This document shows, in pieces, positions 19,482 through 30,800 of a stretch of DNA of 64,000 bases. Origin of the DNA: Cryptomeria japonica (taxonomy: Eukaryota; Streptophyta; Pinopsida; Cupressales; Cupressaceae); assembly GCF_030272615.1 (NCBI RefSeq), contig NC_081412.1, positions 684,704,583-684,768,582 of the forward strand, given 5' to 3'. Positions within the stretch are counted from its first letter, which is position 1. Each line of letters begins with the position of its first letter. The notes below the pieces were generated by a model that saw only the letters and a program-made list of their open reading frames with translations, did not search any database and was not told the DNA's origin. Position numbers and translations under genes: made by a program.

Positions 19482-22400
19482 ATGGCGCGCAGTACAGCTA
19501 GGTTCTTGTTGTTGATTACTCTTATTCCCCTCTTTCTCCTCCCCTTCTGCTGTGGATGTTTTCACACCGAACGGGATGCCCTCCTTCAATTCAAAGCTGC
19601 CATAAATTACTCTTCTCGTTCCTTTCTGTCTTCATATCTGAGCTCGTGGGAGAAGGGAGGAGATTGCTGTCTCTGGGACGACATTTCCTGTCATAACACA
19701 GCCCGTCATGTTGTCAGTCTTGAAATACACGGTGATTATTATGGCGGCGTCATATCTAAGAGCTTGTGCACCCTCACTTCTCTTGCAACCATACGCCTAA
19801 CCTACATGGGATTAACAGGTACTCTTCCTCCGTGCTTTGTAAACCTCTCTTCTCTTGCTATCCTTGATTTGTCCTATAACGAATTGGAAGCTGAAACTGT
19901 CCTCAGTAGTATTTGTCTGCTTAGCAACCTTAGTGTTGTTGACCTTTCTGGCAACCTGCTGAATGGAAGCTTACCATCCTGTCTGGGTTATCTCTCTTCT
20001 CTCACAGAACTGCATCTGTCTTCTTCTCTTCCTTTCCTTGATTTAGAAGATAATGTTTTAGAAGGTGAAACTGTCCTCAGTAGTATTTGTCTGCTCAGCA
20101 ACCTTAGTAAGATTTATCTTTCTAGAAACCAGCTGAATGGAAGCTTACCATCCTGTGTCGGTAATCTCTCTTCACTCAAAGAACTGCATCTACCTTATAA
20201 CATGTTGAGTGGGAATATTCCATTGTCTTCTTCCCTTGCTGTACTTGATTTGTCCTATAACAATTTCGAAGGTGAAACTGCCCTCAGTAATATTTGTCTG
20301 CTCAGCAACCTTAGTGAGATTGACCTTTCTGAGAACCAGCTGAATGGAAGCTTACCATCCTGCCTGAGTAGTCTCTCTTCACTCATAGAACTGCATCTAT
20401 CTGGTAATGGGTTGAGTGGGAATATTCCATTGTCTTCTTCCCTTGCTGTACTTGATTTGTCCGCTAACAATTTCGAAGGTGAAACTGCCCTCAGTAATAT
20501 TTGTCTGCTCAGCAACCTTAGTGAGATTGACCTTTCTACCAACCAGTTGAATGGAAGCTTACCATCCTGTCTGGGTAATCTATCTTCTCTAATTAGCTTA
20601 GATATTCATGGAAATCACTTGAGTGGTAATATTCCATATTCTTTGGGCAATCTCTCCTCGCTCAAGTATTTTGATGTTTCTAATAATTCTTTAAGTGGTT
20701 CTATTCCAGATTCCTTTGGTAATCTCTCTTCGCTAGAAAGTATGGATCTATCTTACAACCACCTAAATGGAACTCTTCCCTCCTCATTTTCAAGACTCTC
20801 CTCACTTACTGAGCTCTATGCTGATGGGAATGCATTCAACCAGAGTATTGCTTCGTCAGTGCTCCCCTCGTCAATTGAAGGTCTTAGTCTCTCACTAGAC
20901 GACCAACACATGATTTCAGAGGCTTTTCTTCACAACCTCAGCAAGTTGGATAATTTGTATCTGTCCAATTGTGAAGTTAATATCAGCAGCACCTGGATTC
21001 CCTCATTCCAGTTAGGGAGCTTATTTATGACATCATGTAAGGTGGATGGTCAAATCCCGTTGTGGATTTCAACTCAGTTCTCACTTTTAGAGTTGGAATT
21101 ACCTGACAACAACCTTGTTGGAGAAATTCCATCATGGCTATTTGATATGAGTATTCAATACATCAATCTCACAGCAAATCATCTCGAAGGTCGCCTTTTG
21201 CTAAATTCATCAGCTAGGAATTCATTGGTAGTCTTGGATGTGTCGAGAAATGCTTTGTCTGGTCAGATACCATCAATTTGGCCTCCTAATATAGAAGCAT
21301 TGTTGCTCAATGAAAATTTTCTGACAGGAAATATTCCTCCACAATTGCAGGGTTTTTGTTCACTAGAAATTGTAAATCTGGCAAATAACTATTTGAATGG
21401 AATCATCCCTCCAAGCTTAGCCAATTGTTCCGAGCTTCAAAATCTGAATTTAGGGGATAATCATTTAAGGGGAATGATTCCGTACGAGTTTAGTAAGCTG
21501 AGTGAGCTGCAGTCTCTACTGATAAAGAATAACCAGTTGACTAGATCATTATCTCCCTCCATATCAAATTGCACAGCATTACATTTGTTAGATGTTGGGC
21601 AAAACTTCTTCAAAGGCCAGATTCCAAAGTCAATTGGAAACCTTACAAAGCTGAAAGTGTTAGCAATGAGGAAAAATCATTTTGAAGGTAACATCCCTGC
21701 AGAAATAGGGCAGTTGAAGAACCTGCAAATCTTGGACCTTTCTTCAAATCAACTTTCAGGTTTGATACCTTACAGCATTTTTAGTTTACAAGCAATGTTG
21801 GTAGAAATACATCAGGAATTTTCTGAGGTTCAACTTGAAATAGTGGGACAGTCCTTTGGGATGTTCTACACATATAAGATTGGATTGACTATGAATTCCA
21901 AAGGCAGAGATGAGCACTACACATATATTTTCCCCACCATGATGGCCATAGACCTTTCAAACAATCATTTGAATGGGGATCTTCCATCTGATGTAGGAAA
22001 ATTGAAGGGATTGAAGCTGCTAAACCTTTCCATGAACAATTTCAGTGGTGTTATTCCGAATAGCATTGTACAATTGATTTGGTTGGAATCATTAGACCTC
22101 TCTGCAAATCATTTTTCTGGACAAATTCCTCCAGATCTTGGTTCTTTGAGCTATTTGGGAGCCCTTAATTTTTCCAACAATCACCTTTCAGGTAATATAC
22201 CACAAGGAGGACACATGACAACATTTAATAAATCATCATATTCAAGCAATCCAGATTTATGGGGTTGTCCACTTCCAAAGAAATGTTCCTGGCCAGAATT
22301 TGCTCCTAGTCCCCCTCCCATTTCTACATCTATTAATGAAGAAGAGCAAAGTGAGGAAAGTGTGGGGTATGACATGGGAGTGGGACTGTCATTTGTAGCA

Positions 22401-22508
22401 GGTTTTACAATAGTGTTGGTATTTATTGTGTTGAAAAAGAAATACTTCGAGGGAGTTGATTCAGTTTTAAAAATCTTTTTCCCATGGCTCCACAATTTGA
22501 CATTGTAA
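19482..22508 (+). CDS. LRR receptor-like protein (RLP), intronless
   Basis: 1008 aa from ATG 19482. An in-frame ATG at 19443 also exists, but 19482 places a signal peptide at the N-terminus (MARSTARFLLLITLIPLFLL). An LRR N-terminal cap follows, with CFHTERDALLQFKA and GGDCCLWDDISC. Then come about 30 extracellular LRRs of the LxxLxLxxNxLxGxIP type. A non-LRR island before the last repeats reads YTYKIGLTMNSKGRDEHYTY. The C-terminal cap (NPDLWGCPLPKKC), an acidic EEEQSEES stretch, one membrane helix (VGLSFVAGFTIVLVFIVL) and a 20-25-residue cytoplasmic tail complete it. There is no kinase domain, so it is an RLP of the Cf-9/RLP class. Such proteins sense pathogen or developmental ligands at the plasma membrane with SOBIR1/BAK1-type kinases. 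A truncated paralogue lies at 42855-43925. Confidence 0.93.
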   Translation: MARSTARFLLLITLIPLFLLPFCCGCFHTERDALLQFKAAINYSSRSFLSSYLSSWEKGGDCCLWDDISCHNTARHVVSLEIHGDYYGGVISKSLCTLTSLATIRLTYMGLTGTLPPCFVNLSSLAILDLSYNELEAETVLSSICLLSNLSVVDLSGNLLNGSLPSCLGYLSSLTELHLSSSLPFLDLEDNVLEGETVLSSICLLSNLSKIYLSRNQLNGSLPSCVGNLSSLKELHLPYNMLSGNIPLSSSLAVLDLSYNNFEGETALSNICLLSNLSEIDLSENQLNGSLPSCLSSLSSLIELHLSGNGLSGNIPLSSSLAVLDLSANNFEGETALSNICLLSNLSEIDLSTNQLNGSLPSCLGNLSSLISLDIHGNHLSGNIPYSLGNLSSLKYFDVSNNSLSGSIPDSFGNLSSLESMDLSYNHLNGTLPSSFSRLSSLTELYADGNAFNQSIASSVLPSSIEGLSLSLDDQHMISEAFLHNLSKLDNLYLSNCEVNISSTWIPSFQLGSLFMTSCKVDGQIPLWISTQFSLLELELPDNNLVGEIPSWLFDMSIQYINLTANHLEGRLLLNSSARNSLVVLDVSRNALSGQIPSIWPPNIEALLLNENFLTGNIPPQLQGFCSLEIVNLANNYLNGIIPPSLANCSELQNLNLGDNHLRGMIPYEFSKLSELQSLLIKNNQLTRSLSPSISNCTALHLLDVGQNFFKGQIPKSIGNLTKLKVLAMRKNHFEGNIPAEIGQLKNLQILDLSSNQLSGLIPYSIFSLQAMLVEIHQEFSEVQLEIVGQSFGMFYTYKIGLTMNSKGRDEHYTYIFPTMMAIDLSNNHLNGDLPSDVGKLKGLKLLNLSMNNFSGVIPNSIVQLIWLESLDLSANHFSGQIPPDLGSLSYLGALNFSNNHLSGNIPQGGHMTTFNKSSYSSNPDLWGCPLPKKCSWPEFAPSPPPISTSINEEEQSEESVGYDMGVGLSFVAGFTIVLVFIVLKKKYFEGVDSVLKIFFPWLHNLTL
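19854..20648 (+). repeat. Four tandem LRR-block duplications inside the RLP
   Basis: Units begin at 19854, 20028, 20235 and 20442 (spacings 174, 207 and 207 bases). Each encodes three LRRs around GETxLSxICLLSNLS and NQLNGSLPSC. Units 3 and 4 are nearly identical over their first 110 bases. Coding differences fall largely at the residue before the conserved Asn (SYN, SAN, SEN, STN), a solvent-exposed position of the LRR strand. Confidence 0.9.
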
Positions 22509-25111
22509 AAGTTTATTTCTTTTGTCAAGGTGATTCTGATATAAATATATAATGGTTTTTGTGAATAATTTAATTCATTATATATTTGAAAAATTATTTT
22601 ATTTATATTTGTGTCTTGTAGATTTTGAAAATTATTGTAATGGGTTTTTTATATTAATAATGTTTGGATTTGCTAAAATATTCTATCATTCATTATTATA
22701 TTATAAAATTTTCATTTTGGAAATTAAATATATTTATAGTTTTTAATTTTTGAATAATTATTATAATATAAAATTAGAAGTGACTTTTTTTGTGATTGTT
22801 AATTCCAACTAATTTGTAAACTTTTTATTTGTCTATTTTTTTAATTTTCTTAAATATGTCTTAAAAGTGAATACTTTGTTTCAAAATATTTTATCTATGA
22901 TAAAATGATAAAATCCTTTAAAAGAAATTAGCAATATTTGGTGATAACAAAAGAAGAGTTTTCAAAATTGTTAATTTGATTTCATTTCTAATGAAAAATC
23001 TCCTAAAATAATATTTGTTTATTAAAATAGCTTACATAATATAAACATTAGATATACAATATGATCAAATTTTAAGTACAATGAAAGGTCACAACAAGTA
23101 GAGTATTTTATCACCATGATTTTAAGTATTATGTATGTAAGTCATCTACCCTAAACATTCAGGTAAGAATTTATATAACTTAAGATTGATAATTTGTTGA
23201 ATCAAAACCCTCTTTCACTATCTATGGTGTACATTTTTAATTAAAATAGATTTGAATTAATCACATTCTCTAGTTTGAATTCCTTAATGAATACAATGTT
23301 ATCATATGCTTTAATTATCAACAATAATATTGTATTGATAATTCATTTATAACTATAAAATATTTCTTGTATATTCTAAATAATTCTTGAAATAATTTAA
23401 ATTTTTAGTATATTGCTCCTTTACATTTTCATTATTGTACTCTATTCATGTTTCACGTACCTTCAAAATAATGATAGACATAACATTATATTTAATTTGA
23501 GTTATTTTTTGAAAACCAAATTCCATTAAAATATATTATAAATTTATAGAATGAAATCCCTACATTTTTCTTTTTGTCGTAAGGCATCAATAGAAAAATA
23601 ATAAATTTTGTTGTTTCATTTCCTGAAAGTGTTAAATAAAGAAAAGGACATGAGCTATCTCATGAACATCTTTAGTATTTGCATTTTGTGCATGATTGGT
23701 GAAAGAGTCTACATGTCATCACAGTGTGCATTCAGAATTGATCACTTCTGCCACAACTTTTCTTTTGCACTATTGGAATCAACGTGTCTGTACTATTCAT
23801 AAAAGATTAAACTAACAAGACATTGCACTACCGGTTGGACAAGATCTCGTGGTTGCTTATTTTCATGAAGAATGAAGGGGAGTTAAGCAACATTTTGTGA
23901 TAGTTGTAGGCTATGCATATCATTTTGATTCTCATGTGATTATTGAAGATGATTTGTTTTCTAACTAAAAGTCAAAATGCCCCTCATGATGAGGGATGAA
24001 TGGAGTTCAAATATGAGACATAGTCTTTGTAAAAAAGGTTAGTAGTTTTTAATTCTAAAGGGCCTTAATGGATGCTTCTTGAGGGTGGATATTCTAATAT
24101 TATATCTCTATACATGCATTGTCTTATGTATTTCGTTATCTTTTCAAGCGTAATTAATTTATGATGTTCTATTAACATTTGTTTTAGAATCTTAAATTAT
24201 TATCAGTGATATGTATTCAGTCTATGTGATTTCAATATTATATCTCTACACATGCTTTGTCTTATATACTTTGTTATCTTTTCAAGCATGACGAGTCTAT
24301 GGTGTTCTATTCTCATTTGTCTTAGAATCTTAAATTATTATCAGTGATGCATATTTAGTCTATGTGATTCATTTAAGTGATTACATTTTTGAATGCTTGC
24401 AAATCATGTATACTGCTCTTTAAAAAGATTTAAGTTTGTGTTATTATTTTCAAATGATTATATTGTGCTTTTCTTTGTTTAAGCATAATAACATCTTGAA
24501 TAGTGTATTGTCATAAATTTAGTTAGTTTAGTTTAAATTTTGAAATATTTCTCTGCTTTTCTCCTAAACTTGAAAAATCTAAGGAAGCGCTAGCTTCCTT
24601 ATAATTCGAGAGTTATGTCATGAGTCAATTCCCATATTCACCCATTGTTGGTATCTGAATGAAATTTTGACCATCAGTATTTTTTGGCACACCCAATAGA
24701 ACATAGATCCTTATTACATGAATAGAGTTTGGGTTGTATGAACCAAAGGCTTGTCATGAGATCATGTTCAACCAATCATCTAGGCCTCATTGACAACCGT
24801 CATCTAAAGAAGGGAAATTGAACCAATTAAAACATTTGAAATATAAATATTACATCATACTTTATCAAACTATGAATTCCAAGGAAAAAGTTGCTTACTC
24901 TATCAAAAAGAATATATGATATTTCTAGTAAAATTATTTAATTAAACAAAACTAAATGGAAAACTTTCTAAAATTTTTTTTTAATTAATTGATGTTTTTG
25001 TTCTTTTCACTTATAAAAATTTCAAGGAAATAAAATCTTTCTAAAGCAATGACAAAGGAACTTAACAACTAACTTTTAGATGCACTTGACACAATATAAA
25101 TAGTACTAAAT
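22509..25111. other. RLP 3' flank, AT-rich intergenic
   Basis: No gene recognised. The part near 23690-24020 is homologous to 43926-44410 downstream of the RLP pseudogene, showing that the duplicated segment extended past the gene. A 138-bp tandem duplication lies at 24096-24371. Confidence 0.6.
24096..24371. repeat. 138-bp tandem duplication
   Basis: 24096-24233 and 24234-24371 both start AATATTATATCTCTA and share CTTTGTTATCTTTTCAAGC-type and TTAGAATCTTAAATTATTAT words with scattered changes. Confidence 0.8.
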
Positions 25112-25116
25112 ATAAC
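25112..25116. repeat. Gypsy A target-site duplication, left
   Basis: ATAAC, matching 41801-41805. Five bases in AT-rich DNA can match by chance, so this is supportive only. Confidence 0.5.
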
Positions 25117-25906
25117 TATCGACACCTAAAATTGTCTTGTCAAATTAAATAAATATTTTTATTTATTTAATTATTTTAAGCCTAATTCTTTTATTAATTA
25201 AATGAATCTTTTTATATTTAATTCTTTCGTTTATCCTCTTTGAATAGCATAGCCTCGAGAGAAACCCCATGTGGGATCAACAACTATTGTCCTGGCCAAC
25301 CATAAGAATTGTGCTTGTCTTCTTTTAAACATTCAAGATCAAACATCAAAACATTGTGTCTTTTGTGTCTTCAAGTGTATGTAAAACATTTTTACATCAA
25401 ACAACACACTTTCTTTTGAGTAATTTTGAGTCTAAACACCTGCAAACATTGAGTCCTCATCAATATTGTGTCCTCTTGTCACGAAAAACGATCAAAAAAT
25501 CAGATTTGGTTACAACAACAACTTTACAAATTGGAGAAATTGCACTCAAATTTTGGAAATGCATCTGTGTTATCATAGCAAATTGCATTCACAAGATTCT
25601 CATAAATGCGTCTGTGCACCATCTAGTCAAGTCTATGTTGGGTAACTGTGTTTGTGAAGTATATAGGCACGTCTATGTTCTGTATTGGGAAAATTCATAG
25701 TCCAGCAAACAAGAGCAATCAGTTTCAGAATTCTTGAGCTTCCTAGGTTATTTCTTTGGGTTTTCATCTAGAATTCAGCCTATTTTTGGGTCTCACAAAG
25801 TTCATCATTCCCTTACACCTTGCATTACATTCACATTTGTCTAAACTTGAGTAAAAATGTCACTTCCTTGTTCTCATCTTACTTTGTCAACACAATACAT
25901 ACAACA
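25117..25906 (+). repeat. Gypsy A 5' LTR (approximate right end)
   Basis: The first 130 bases match the start of the 3' LTR. The rest does not obviously match until CACAATACATACA near 25891, which resembles the 3' LTR end. A TATATAGG at about 25659 could be the core promoter. The exact end and primer-binding site are not clear. Confidence 0.45.
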
Positions 25907-26164
25907 ACATTTTTCTAAGTGGTCCCTCATCAAGGTCTATCACCTTTGGGTCTCATTTGGTCTTACTTAGAGTCAAGGTCAACTTACCTCATCAAGAGAA
26001 TCATCTCTTTGGAAGTCACACCTACTCTACTACATACATACTTGGTCTTACACTTTGGGAATTGCAAGTACACCTCAAATTCATTTACATTCCATTCAAC
26101 TCTTGGTTTTCCATACTATTTCCATTTTCATCTAGTCTCACATTTCTTGGTCAAGACCTAGTTC

Positions 26165-28546
26165 ATGGTTGAAACCCATTCCCAAAAATATAGGAGAGAA
26201 GCTAAAGAGGCTCAAGAGTCCGCAAACATGAGTGGCTATGAGTATGAGAATGATATATTTTTCAATTCTGATCATACCAGATTACCTGACATGGACATAT
26301 ATAGAAATATTCATAATGTTGAGAACATGGATGATACAAACAACAATGATACACAAAATGACAATGTGGACAATATTTCAGTACATTCAATAGAAGTGGA
26401 AGACTCAATCATGGATCCCCATTTTAATAGATTGGTTGAAGAGATCATGAGAAGAGATAGACAATATTTCCTATAGGTGATGGCACAAAGTGGAGCTAAG
26501 ATACCTCATAATTTTGATATGTCCCAAATAGTGAAAAATTGACCTATTCAAGAAAGTCAACTCAACATGGATCAAAGGAGACCTAATAGTGGAGGTACTA
26601 GAGGACCATGTTTCATGCCCAAGTCACCATCATCCTTATTCAAAAACCGGAGATCCCAAATACACATGGTCAAGCTTATGATACTCACGAAAGAACATCT
26701 CATAAACAAATCTGTCTACGCGGACCTTTATGGAAATATTATGTGAATAAATACACTCAATCACATACCAATGCTAAGGACCAACCTCAAAAGCAATTGG
26801 ATATTCAGAGGCATATTCAAAATTTGGACATAAGAAAATCCCATGTCAAATTTGGGGGCAATATACAAGAGCAAACTCGTGATATGCCTTATGACCTTAT
26901 ATCGGGTGGTCCCTACACACATTATCATTATAGACCTCCTCCATATGAGAATGTTTATGATCAATACCATCCATATATGCAGTATCCTCCTCCTCCACTC
27001 GATGGCTCAGGCATGGGATATGGTCCAAGAAGTTAGTCTCCACCCAAAAACAATTTGGAACAATAGATAAAGGACTTACAAAAGAAGATGGAGGACATCA
27101 ATACACCAAAAACAACTTACACAATGAGAGATATATGTCCCTATCCTTTGATAGAAGCATTCCAATGCCTCCATTTCCTACACACTTCGTAACACCAAAG
27201 TTTGATAAATATAGAGGCAAAAGGGACCCTAAGGCACATATAAGATAGTTTTTTACAACTTACATTGAGATAGTAGTAGAAGAAACATATTTGATGAGAT
27301 TTTTCCCACAAAGATTAGGTTAACAAGCTATGGAATGGTTCTCCCAACTTCCACCTGGAATTAAGTCATGTGGTCATCTAGAAGAAGATTTCATACAATA
27401 TTTCTCATATAACATAGAGACAGACATATTCGTTACCACTTTGTGCAATACCAAATAGAAAGATGGGGAGTCATTTTCATCATTCTTACAAAGATGGAGG
27501 AATTTAGCCAATAGATGCTCTTGTGAAATTCCACAAAAATAAATGGTAGAGATGTTTACACAGAATGTCAACAAAGAAATTGGTTATGACTTGAGGAAAG
27601 ATTGTTTGTCCACTTTTAAGGATGTCATTGAGAAAGGCCTAGCAATAGAGAAGGTCTTAATTGAGCAAGGAATCATCAAGATATTCAAAGAAAATGAAGA
27701 AAATTTTAAAGGAAAGGACAAGCCGTGATTTTGGAACAATAACAAGAACACAATAAATGATGGTGTTGTTGATGCTAACATAGTGAGACCAAAAACCATT
27801 CTTTTAGGATCAAGTTCTTCTATAAGAAACCAAGTAAATACTCAAGAAACTCCAAAACCACGAAGGAAATACACCCCATTGGGAGAACCACTTGAGTCAG
27901 CTTTTAGGAAGCTAGTGGCAAACAAGATAATAACAATTCCTGACAATCCTCCATATGATCCAAAAGTCAAACCAAATTGGTGGAATGACGATTAATTTTG
28001 CGGATATCACAAGAGCAAGGGACATAAAACAAGAAATTTCCATCATTTGAAGAACATTATACAAGATCTTATTGATAGAGGTGACATTGAGATTGAGGGA
28101 CATACATCCAATCAGGAACATGAGATGTTTAAGGAACCATTCCCTAAACATGACAAGGGAAAATCCAAAGCCACAGATGAGCAAGCTAACTATACCAAAG
28201 TGTCCTATGAATATGATTCAATTGTTAATCACATTTCGATGGACAACTATGCTTCTAGTATTATCATAAAAGACAGAACACCTAAAAGTTCTACCCAAAG
28301 AACCAAAGTTGTCCTAAAAGGCATGAGACCTTCTTCTAAATCTACCTTTGAATATAATGTCACAACTCATCGAGGTAAGGTCACCTTGCAAGGTGCTCCA
28401 GCTAAAATCACCACTTCCTTGTTAGCCAAACCTGAGTACAACCTAGTAGAACTATTAGGGAGGACACCCGTGCTTATCTCAATCCTAGAACTATTGTGTA
28501 TCTCTCCTTTGCATAAAGAAAAACTTCAGTACCCACTGATCTGAAC
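26165..28546 (+). pseudogene. Gypsy A gag
   Basis: Begins at ATG 26165 (MVETHSQKYRREAKEAQE). After several stops and frame changes it shows a capsid-type gag domain at about 27180-27560 (TPKFDKYRGKRDPKAHIR, YLMRFFPQRLG, AMEWFSQLPPGIK, DFIQYFSYNI), matching the retrotransposon gag family. Then follow VEMFTQNVNKEIGYDLRKDC, PNWWNDD and a metal-site remnant, CGYHKSKGHKTRNFHHLKN. In-frame stops occur at 27247, 27457 and others, so it is inactive. GAG would form the virus-like particle. Confidence 0.75.
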
Positions 28547-28639
28547 ATGGACCAGTTTCAAGCCATGGTGGGATACCTTTTCGTTCCACATTCCCTTACA
28601 TTCACCAAAACTAATGACGCCTCCGTAAGCCAACCACAA

Positions 28640-29290
28640 TGTACCTTTACACATTGAAGCCTTCCTACACAAACATCGAGTAAAATGATTCCTGATAGAT
28701 GGAGGAGTTGGTCTAAACATTTATACATTGAATACTCTTAAGCAATTGGGATATTCTAAAAAAGTTGTGAATTCTACACATGCAATCACCATCAAGGCAT
28801 ATGATGACGAAGAGCACTCATCCAAAGGCACAATCACCTTACCTCTCAGAGCTGGGCCAGTTATGAAGGATGTGGTTTTTCAAGTCCTTGATCTAGATCT
28901 CACTTACAACATATTCTTGGGATGCTCATGGATTCATGAAATGCGAGTTGTTCCCTCAACATATCATTGATGTATCAAGTTCCCACACAATGGAGTTGAA
29001 GTAACCATCAAAGCTGATCCAAACCCATTCATATATTGCAACAATCTGCGATCTAGATTAGAAATAACAATCCCAATCAATTGAGAGGCTATTCCTTCAT
29101 CAGCATATGTTGATCCTGAATCATTAAAACCTTCTACATCAAAGCAAGTAGAGCTAAAAGAAAAATTCAAGGTTAAAGACATGGGATGTGGTGAGTATAT
29201 CTTTCATGTTGATCAACTCCCACTATCTCCTAAGGTATTCAGTCAACAGGAACAACCTACAAACAATTTGCAATATTAGGGAACTGGGTG
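28640..29290 (+). pseudogene. Gypsy A aspartic protease-like domain
   Basis: Reads LIDGGVGLNICTLNTLKQLG, then ITIKAYDDEEHSSKGTITLP and DVVFQVLDLDLTYNIFLG, then WIHEMRVVPSTYH. This is the fold of the retroviral-like protease, with the catalytic triad read as DGG instead of DSG/DTG. The frame has breaks on both sides. Confidence 0.65.
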
Positions 29291-29339
29291 TGAACCAACT
29301 ACTATTGTGGCTACTAAGTCTGAATGAAAATATCCTCTA

Positions 29340-30104
29340 GTGGTGCAAGCAACTCTTGATATCAATAGTCCTAAGAGTGGTTCCAACAAAGAATCTATTG
29401 AATATATCGCCATCCCTCTTGAGAATTCATATAGCCTTACCATTTCATCTACTCATTCCATTTCCACTCCTCTCCTAGACTTGGATCAACAAGAATCACA
29501 AAATACCTTACTCATTGGGGATCACAAATCAAGATTTGAAAAGAAGAATCTAAAAGTCAAAAATAAAGAGAAGTCCTTTAGTCCAAATCAAAATCAAAAT
29601 CAAAAGCTATTGGACTCTGCAAAAATCAAGGTCAAGCATAAAAATCATATGAAAGAAAAAGAACAAGAGTTGATCTCCCCTAATATCAAAATAACTAGGG
29701 GAAAAAGTTCTAATATTTCAAGTCAAAAAGAATACTTTTTGATCCTAAGTCTCCATCATGCCATCCTACTTTCACTTCTTTTCGCAATCTTTAGCCTTCA
29801 TAACTCATCCACTTCTTTCACACATCTATTCCCTTCTGGCGATACATCATGGACCTTTAATGGAGCTTCCTCGAGGGACTTTGTTATTAGTGATGCCCAA
29901 ACTTCTTTAGTTGACACGCATATGGGCTTGTGTAGTCCACACTCTAGTAATTCTATCTCAGTTCCTTTATCAAGGAAGACAATCAAGGGAGCAACATATC
30001 ATTCAATCAAGGAACAATGCAGATACAATCACAAGGTAAAGCCTTGTACATTTGAGGTGGGTGACCTAGTACGGAGAGAGAACCCCAAGAATCAACAAGA
30101 CTGA
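29340..30104 (+). CDS. Gypsy A chimeric ORF (unknown N-part plus integrase C-terminal tail)
   Basis: A 254-codon open frame, unusually long among the broken frames of this element. The first two thirds match nothing I recognise: Ser/Asn-rich, then a Lys-rich stretch (KVKNKEKSFSPNQNQNQ), then a hydrophobic segment that could span a membrane (YFLILSLHHAILLSLLFAIF). The last 50 codons are the C-terminal tail of Gypsy integrase (NHKVKPCTFEVGDLVRREN), which continues past the stop to about 30252 (NWLGPYVIT, YQLSTPDGEP, MHLRRFYT). The RT, RNase H and integrase core that should lie between protease and this tail are gone. It may be a deletion fusion or a standing feature of a non-autonomous family. 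The first codon is GTG rather than ATG, so the translation start is uncertain. Confidence 0.45.
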   Translation: MVQATLDINSPKSGSNKESIEYIAIPLENSYSLTISSTHSISTPLLDLDQQESQNTLLIGDHKSRFEKKNLKVKNKEKSFSPNQNQNQKLLDSAKIKVKHKNHMKEKEQELISPNIKITRGKSSNISSQKEYFLILSLHHAILLSLLFAIFSLHNSSTSFTHLFPSGDTSWTFNGASSRDFVISDAQTSLVDTHMGLCSPHSSNSISVPLSRKTIKGATYHSIKEQCRYNHKVKPCTFEVGDLVRRENPKNQQD

Positions 30105-30252
30105 GAGAAGAAAGGAAAATTTCAGCCCAATTGGCTTGGTCCTTATGTCATCACAACAGTCTACGGATCATGTGCATATCAACTTTCAACCCCAGATGGA
30201 GAACCTTTGGAAGATCCAATCAACAACATGCACCTTCGCAGGTTTTACACAT
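30105..30252 (+). pseudogene. Gypsy A integrase C-terminal end
   Basis: Same frame as the preceding ORF after a TGA. KFQPNWLGPYVIT and PDGEPLEDPINNMHLRRFYT are classic end-of-polyprotein sequences in plant Gypsy elements. It ends at a TAG at about 30252. Confidence 0.8.
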
Positions 30253-30795
30253 AGCTCTTCAAAAAATAAAAAAATTCAAAATTACAAAAAATCAAAAAAT
30301 CAAAAATTACCAAAAAAACAAAAAATTAAAAAATACAAAAAAAAATCATAAAATATCAAAAATACAAAAAAATCATAAAAAAATAAAGTCATTGCTTGGT
30401 GAAAACCTAGCAAACAGGCGCCTTGTGACACATAATAAATAAATAAATTGAAAAATCGAAAAAAGTAAAGAGAAATAAATTCGTCCAACGGTGAAAACCA
30501 CTTTGGTGGTGCCCTGGGCAAGTACCATGGTGAGAACCGAGTTACTTGCACCATGTGTAGAGACATTGCTCCTCCCTCTTTCAAGATTCAATATCATCCC
30601 TTCACTTTGCACATACTCACAACCTATCCATCGATAATAAACTTACCCATTCCCACCATGGCTTGTTATTGATCTACCTAAGATTGACTAGCCATTCATA
30701 ATAATACCTCCTTTTCACCCCTTTTCCATCCATAATAAATCAGCTCCTATCTGTGGCTAAGGCAAATTCTAAGTCTAGTGATGGGTGTGGAACTA
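30253..30795 (+). other. A-rich tract and Gypsy A 3' non-coding sequence
   Basis: 30255-30400 is dominated by AAAAAT/CAAAAA runs (simple repeat) directly after the polyprotein end. The rest up to the Copia B insertion has no coding signal. Confidence 0.6.
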
Positions 30796-30800
30796 AGGGC
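30796..30800. repeat. Copia B target-site duplication, left
   Basis: AGGGC, matching 37508-37512; joining the flanks gives continuous Gypsy A sequence. Confidence 0.85.

Noticed and set aside
20255-20542. 95-codon antisense frame with an internal repeat
   Set aside because: Shadow of the duplicated LRR blocks on the opposite strand of the RLP gene.
19482-22508. RLP as a receptor kinase
   Set aside because: The frame ends about 20-25 residues after the membrane helix and no kinase motif occurs downstream on either strand.
22552-22746. 64-codon frame after the RLP
   Set aside because: Very AT-rich, Phe/Tyr/Ile-biased translation with no domain; probably 3' UTR or intergenic.
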